This document shows, piece by piece, positions 6,416-9,102 of a stretch of 9,102 nt of DNA. The notes beneath the pieces were generated by a model. That model ran no database searches, had not been told where the DNA came from, and worked only from the letters and a program-made list of their open reading frames with translations. Position 1 is the stretch's first letter; each line of letters starts with the position of its first letter. The stretch lies in the NCBI GenBank assembly GCA_018262455.1, contig JAGSPR010000280.1, positions 1 through 9,102 of the forward strand, in the 5' to 3' direction. The position numbers were made by a program, and so were the translations under genes. This DNA is from Deltaproteobacteria bacterium (lineage in GTDB: Bacteria > Myxococcota > Polyangia > Haliangiales > Haliangiaceae).

Positions 6416-8467
6416 ATGGATCGGGTCCACGTCTCGCATCGAGGTGAGATCATCCTCGCCACGCTCGGCGTGCTCGCGAGCCTGCAGCTCGGATCTCGTT
6501 CCGCGCAGATCGAGCGGATCTTCGCGGTCGACGGGCATGGCGACGAGCTCGAAGGATTGATGTTGTCGCCCGACGCAGCGTTGCTCGCCACGGTTGGCTT
6601 GCACTCGGCCACCGTGTGGGAGGTCAGCACCGGCCACACGCTGTACCGGCTACCGGGCGGCTGGCACTCGCATCTGACGTTCTCGAAGGACGGTACGCGG
6701 CTGATGACGAGCGTGCCCCCCGGAGTCCGCATTCGCGACGCACGCACCGGCGCGCTGCTGCATGAGCACGCCTGCGCAGGGGTTGGCGTGTTCTCGCCCG
6801 CGGGTGACCGGGTCCTGATCCTCGGCGAGCCCGCGGTCGTGTGGACGCCCGACACCGGGCGAGTCGTCGAGCTGCCAACCGAGAAGGTGTGGGACGGCGC
6901 ATGGTCCCCAGACGGGGCCCGCGTGGCGCTCGCCAGCTACGAGAACCGAGTCGACGTGCGGGACGCCGGCTCCGGCGCGCTCGTGGCGCGGCTGCCGCAC
7001 GGCGACATCGTGTACCAGGTCCGGTTCACCGGCGATGCGATCCTCACCACCACCAATCGCCACCTGCACCGCTGGGATGCCGCGAGCTTTCAGGAGCAAC
7101 TCGACATCGAACTGCCGTACTACGCGTCGCACGTCGCGTTCGCGCCCGACCGTGCCGAGGCAGCCGTGATCAGCATGGACAGCCCGGGCGTGCGGATCTT
7201 CGATCTCACGACCGGGCAGCAGACTCGGACGCTCGTCCACCACGGTGCCCAGACCGTCACCTACGAAGCGCGCGGCTCCCGGCTCGTCACTGCCGGGGAT
7301 GGCGTGCACGTGTGGGACGCGCGAAGCGGTGCGCTCGTTCGATCGTTCGCGCTCACCGGTGAGCACGCTCGCGGCGCACTGTCGGCTGATGGAACGCTGC
7401 TGGCGACCACCGCGTACTGGCAGCCGACCCACCTCTGGGACGTCGCCACCGGCGGCAGCGTCGCGTTGCTCGACGGCCACTCGGGCGCGATCACGAGCCT
7501 CGCGCTCGCGCGCGACGGCCGGTTCTTCGCCACCTCGAGCGCGCGCCTCGGGGGCCACGACCTCACGGCGAAGCTGTGGGAGCGATCGACCGGGCGTCTG
7601 CTCGCATCGATCGACCACGGCTCACCGGTGACGCGCGTCGCGTTCGCGCCCGATGCCGAGTTGCTGGCGACCGGCGATGAGCAGGGGACGGTCCGGACGT
7701 GGAGCACGAGGTCGTTCCAGCTCGTGCGCACGTTCGAAGGCCACACCCGTGCCATCTCGGCGCTCGAGATCTCGAGTGATGGCACGACCCTGCTCACCGC
7801 GAGCGGCGACGGCACCGCGCGGCTCTGGCGCCTGCGCAGCGGAGCCCTCGAGCACGTGCTCGGCCCGAGCTATCCGCTGCTCGCAGCTGCGTTCACGCCC
7901 GACGGCGCCACGGTCGTGACGTCCGGCGCCACCGGTGTTGCCACGCTGTGGGACGCCACGTCGGGCGTGGAGCGGGCGACGCTACGCGTCGGCACCGACT
8001 GTGCGGTGCCGCGACTGGCGGTGGATCGGCGGACACTGCTCACGCCGTGTGGCGGGACTCTCCGCACGTGGGACCTCCCGACCGGCAGCCTGCGTCACAC
8101 GCTCCGTGTGTCGGGCTCGGTTGTGCTGTCGGAGACGCTGTCCGATGACGGCGAGCAGATCCTCACCACAGCACGTGATGGCCTCGCGAAGCGTTGGGAT
8201 CGCGCCACCGGCGAGCTTCGCGCCACGCTGCGCGGCGACGACGATGACCTCGATGTTGCCGCGGCGTTCGTCGGAACCCGGGTGGTGACCGCGAGTCGAT
8301 ACACCGGCCGGCTCACGCTGTGGGACGGGACAGCAGCGGTCTGCACCGTCGAGAGCGGCCAGGAGGACGTCGCGGCCGTCATCGCGGACCCGGTTCTTCG
8401 CGAAGGCTTCCTGACGACCGGAGAAGATACCGCGGGAACCTTGCGAGCCTGGAGGATCTCGCCATGA
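6416..8467 (+). CDS. WD40-repeat beta-propeller protein, 683 residues
   Basis: The whole chain after residue 35 is WD40-like repeats; I count about 15-16, enough for two seven- or eight-bladed propellers. Clear blades include GHGDELEGLMLSPD...ATVWEVSTG near 40-74, GHSGAITSLALARDG...AKLWERSTG, SPVTRVAFAPD...VRTWSTRS and GHTRAISALEISSDG...ARLWRLRSG. Some repeats are degenerate and lack the W-D pair. The N-terminus has a hydrophobic stretch (IILATLGVLASLQLG, about 12-26) after a basic region. It may be a signal peptide or membrane anchor; a good cleavage site is not obvious, since Arg falls at -3 of the likeliest Ala. There is no kinase, protease or NACHT domain attached, unlike many long bacterial WD40 proteins. 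The gene ends with an ATGA overlap onto a small lipoprotein gene, so the two are very likely made together. WD40 propellers are protein-binding platforms; the partner is unknown, with the small lipoprotein the first candidate. Confidence 0.88.
   Translation: MDRVHVSHRGEIILATLGVLASLQLGSRSAQIERIFAVDGHGDELEGLMLSPDAALLATVGLHSATVWEVSTGHTLYRLPGGWHSHLTFSKDGTRLMTSVPPGVRIRDARTGALLHEHACAGVGVFSPAGDRVLILGEPAVVWTPDTGRVVELPTEKVWDGAWSPDGARVALASYENRVDVRDAGSGALVARLPHGDIVYQVRFTGDAILTTTNRHLHRWDAASFQEQLDIELPYYASHVAFAPDRAEAAVISMDSPGVRIFDLTTGQQTRTLVHHGAQTVTYEARGSRLVTAGDGVHVWDARSGALVRSFALTGEHARGALSADGTLLATTAYWQPTHLWDVATGGSVALLDGHSGAITSLALARDGRFFATSSARLGGHDLTAKLWERSTGRLLASIDHGSPVTRVAFAPDAELLATGDEQGTVRTWSTRSFQLVRTFEGHTRAISALEISSDGTTLLTASGDGTARLWRLRSGALEHVLGPSYPLLAAAFTPDGATVVTSGATGVATLWDATSGVERATLRVGTDCAVPRLAVDRRTLLTPCGGTLRTWDLPTGSLRHTLRVSGSVVLSETLSDDGEQILTTARDGLAKRWDRATGELRATLRGDDDDLDVAAAFVGTRVVTASRYTGRLTLWDGTAAVCTVESGQEDVAAVIADPVLREGFLTTGEDTAGTLRAWRISP
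8451..8455 (+). promoter_or_regulatory. Shine-Dalgarno site (GGAGG) of the small lipoprotein
   Basis: GGAGG lies eight bases before ATG 8464, inside the end of the WD40 gene. It supports this start over earlier ones in the open frame and contrasts with the absence of such sites at the first genes of transcription units in this window. Confidence 0.7.
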
Positions 8468-8829
8468 CGCGCGCCACGGTGCTGTCCGCGCTCGCGCTCC
8501 TCGCATGCCGCGGCGAACCCGCGACCACCGCGCACGACCCACTGTGGGAGCTCCAGATCAGCGGCGCCCTGTCCGCCAAGGGTCGTGGTCCCTCGGCCAA
8601 TACGCGCGCCACCAACGCGACGTCGTCGACGCGCACGTTGACGGTGGTGTTTGCGGCCGACGTGTGCGAGTCCGACTTCTATTTGAAGATCACGAACCAC
8701 CACGGCATGCCGGTGTATGACGGAGTGGTGACCTGCGACACCATCGTGGTGCCCGTCCCGGCGAAGCAATTCGCGGACATCCTCGTGTACGGCCGCGGCG
8801 GCTACGCCTACGCGGTGACGCTTCGCTGA
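8464..8829 (+). CDS. Small predicted lipoprotein coupled to the WD40 gene
   Basis: A 121-residue protein of no recognised family. MTRATVLSALALLAC gives a lipoprotein signal with Cys at 15; Arg at +2 suggests outer-membrane sorting by the E. coli rule. The mature part begins with a Thr/Ser/Ala-rich stretch (to about 57) and then a compact beta-rich region (TLTVVFAADVC, FYLKITNHHGMPVYDG, TIVVPVPAKQ, ILVYGRGGYAYAVTLR). Two Cys, 68 and 91, could form one disulfide. The start overlaps the WD40 stop by four bases (ATGA) and has a Shine-Dalgarno site, so translational coupling and a shared function are likely. Plausible roles are anchoring the WD40 protein at the membrane or acting as its ligand; both are inference. 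The frame is open upstream to 8320, but that part lies inside the WD40 gene and would bury the signal peptide. Confidence 0.8.
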   Translation: MTRATVLSALALLACRGEPATTAHDPLWELQISGALSAKGRGPSANTRATNATSSTRTLTVVFAADVCESDFYLKITNHHGMPVYDGVVTCDTIVVPVPAKQFADILVYGRGGYAYAVTLR

Positions 8830-8863
8830 GCCGCGCGATCCGGTCAGGTGGAAACGGCACCGT

Positions 8864-8883
8864 ATCAGGCGCAGCGCCTCGAT
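8864..8883. terminator. Hairpin between convergent lipoprotein and thiC genes
   Basis: ATCAGGCG and CGCCT-C-GAT form an 8-bp stem with one bulged C and the loop CAG. It sits about 35 bases past the lipoprotein stop and about 40 bases past the thiC stop, fitting a shared terminator. No T-tract follows. Confidence 0.4.
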
Positions 8884-8888
8884 CGGGG

Positions 8889-8906
8889 GTCCTTGCTTTG
8901 CAGGAC
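8889..8906. terminator. Second hairpin downstream of thiC
   Basis: GTCC-T-TGC, loop TTT, GCA-GGAC: a 7-bp stem with one bulge, 16 bases after the thiC stop codon. Together with the neighbouring hairpin it fills the 92-bp convergent gap. Modest stability and no T-run make it a weak terminator call. Confidence 0.3.
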
Positions 8907-8921
8907 AGGAATCGATCCGGG

Positions 8922-9102
<181 letters not shown>

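Overview
The window comes from a GC-rich bacterium with a very strong G/C bias at third codon positions. Exported lipoproteins, propeller proteins and Cys-rich Sel1-type proteins occur side by side, and several genes start with a -10-like hexamer six or seven bases before the start codon. This style fits a delta-type proteobacterium, most likely Myxococcota (Kofleriaceae/Haliangium-like). That placement is inference from style, not from a marker gene. The only strongly conserved markers are dcp and the tail of thiC.

Layout: (1) 62-2251 (+) is a lipidated Dcp-type M3 metallopeptidase, followed by a 12-bp-stem inverted repeat. (2) 2350-3228 (+) is an exported protein of seven regularly spaced beta-hairpin-like repeats. 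It converges through a GC hairpin with (3) 3272-4849 (-), an FG-GAP/PQQ-like beta-propeller lipoprotein. (4) 4942-6015 (-) is a Cys-rich Sel1-like lipoprotein with an unrecognised C-terminal half. (5) 6016-6415 has no intact gene. It holds a frameshifted gene remnant (about 6144-6403), a 12-bp inverted repeat and the promoter of the next gene. (6) 6416-8467 (+) is a 683-residue WD40 double propeller, overlapped by 4 bp by (7) 8464-8829 (+), a small lipoprotein. (8) 8922-9102 (-) is the C-terminus of ThiC with its iron-sulfur cysteines, convergent with the previous unit.

How the genes work together: apart from dcp and thiC, these are exported repeat proteins without recognisable enzymatic motifs. 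The only tight genetic coupling is WD40 plus small lipoprotein (ATGA overlap with a Shine-Dalgarno site). The two minus-strand lipoproteins may be co-transcribed, but the second has its own promoter candidate. The strongest cross-gene signal is regulatory: four genes at the head of transcription units have a TAnnnT-like -10 hexamer placed for a transcript starting at the start codon (leaderless mRNA), whereas the operon-internal gene uses a Shine-Dalgarno site.

I found no defence system, CRISPR array, transposon, integrase or biosynthetic cluster. The best candidates for undescribed biology are the ~29-residue repeat protein, the Cys-rich protein's C-terminal region, the WD40-lipoprotein pair and the unidentified gene remnant.
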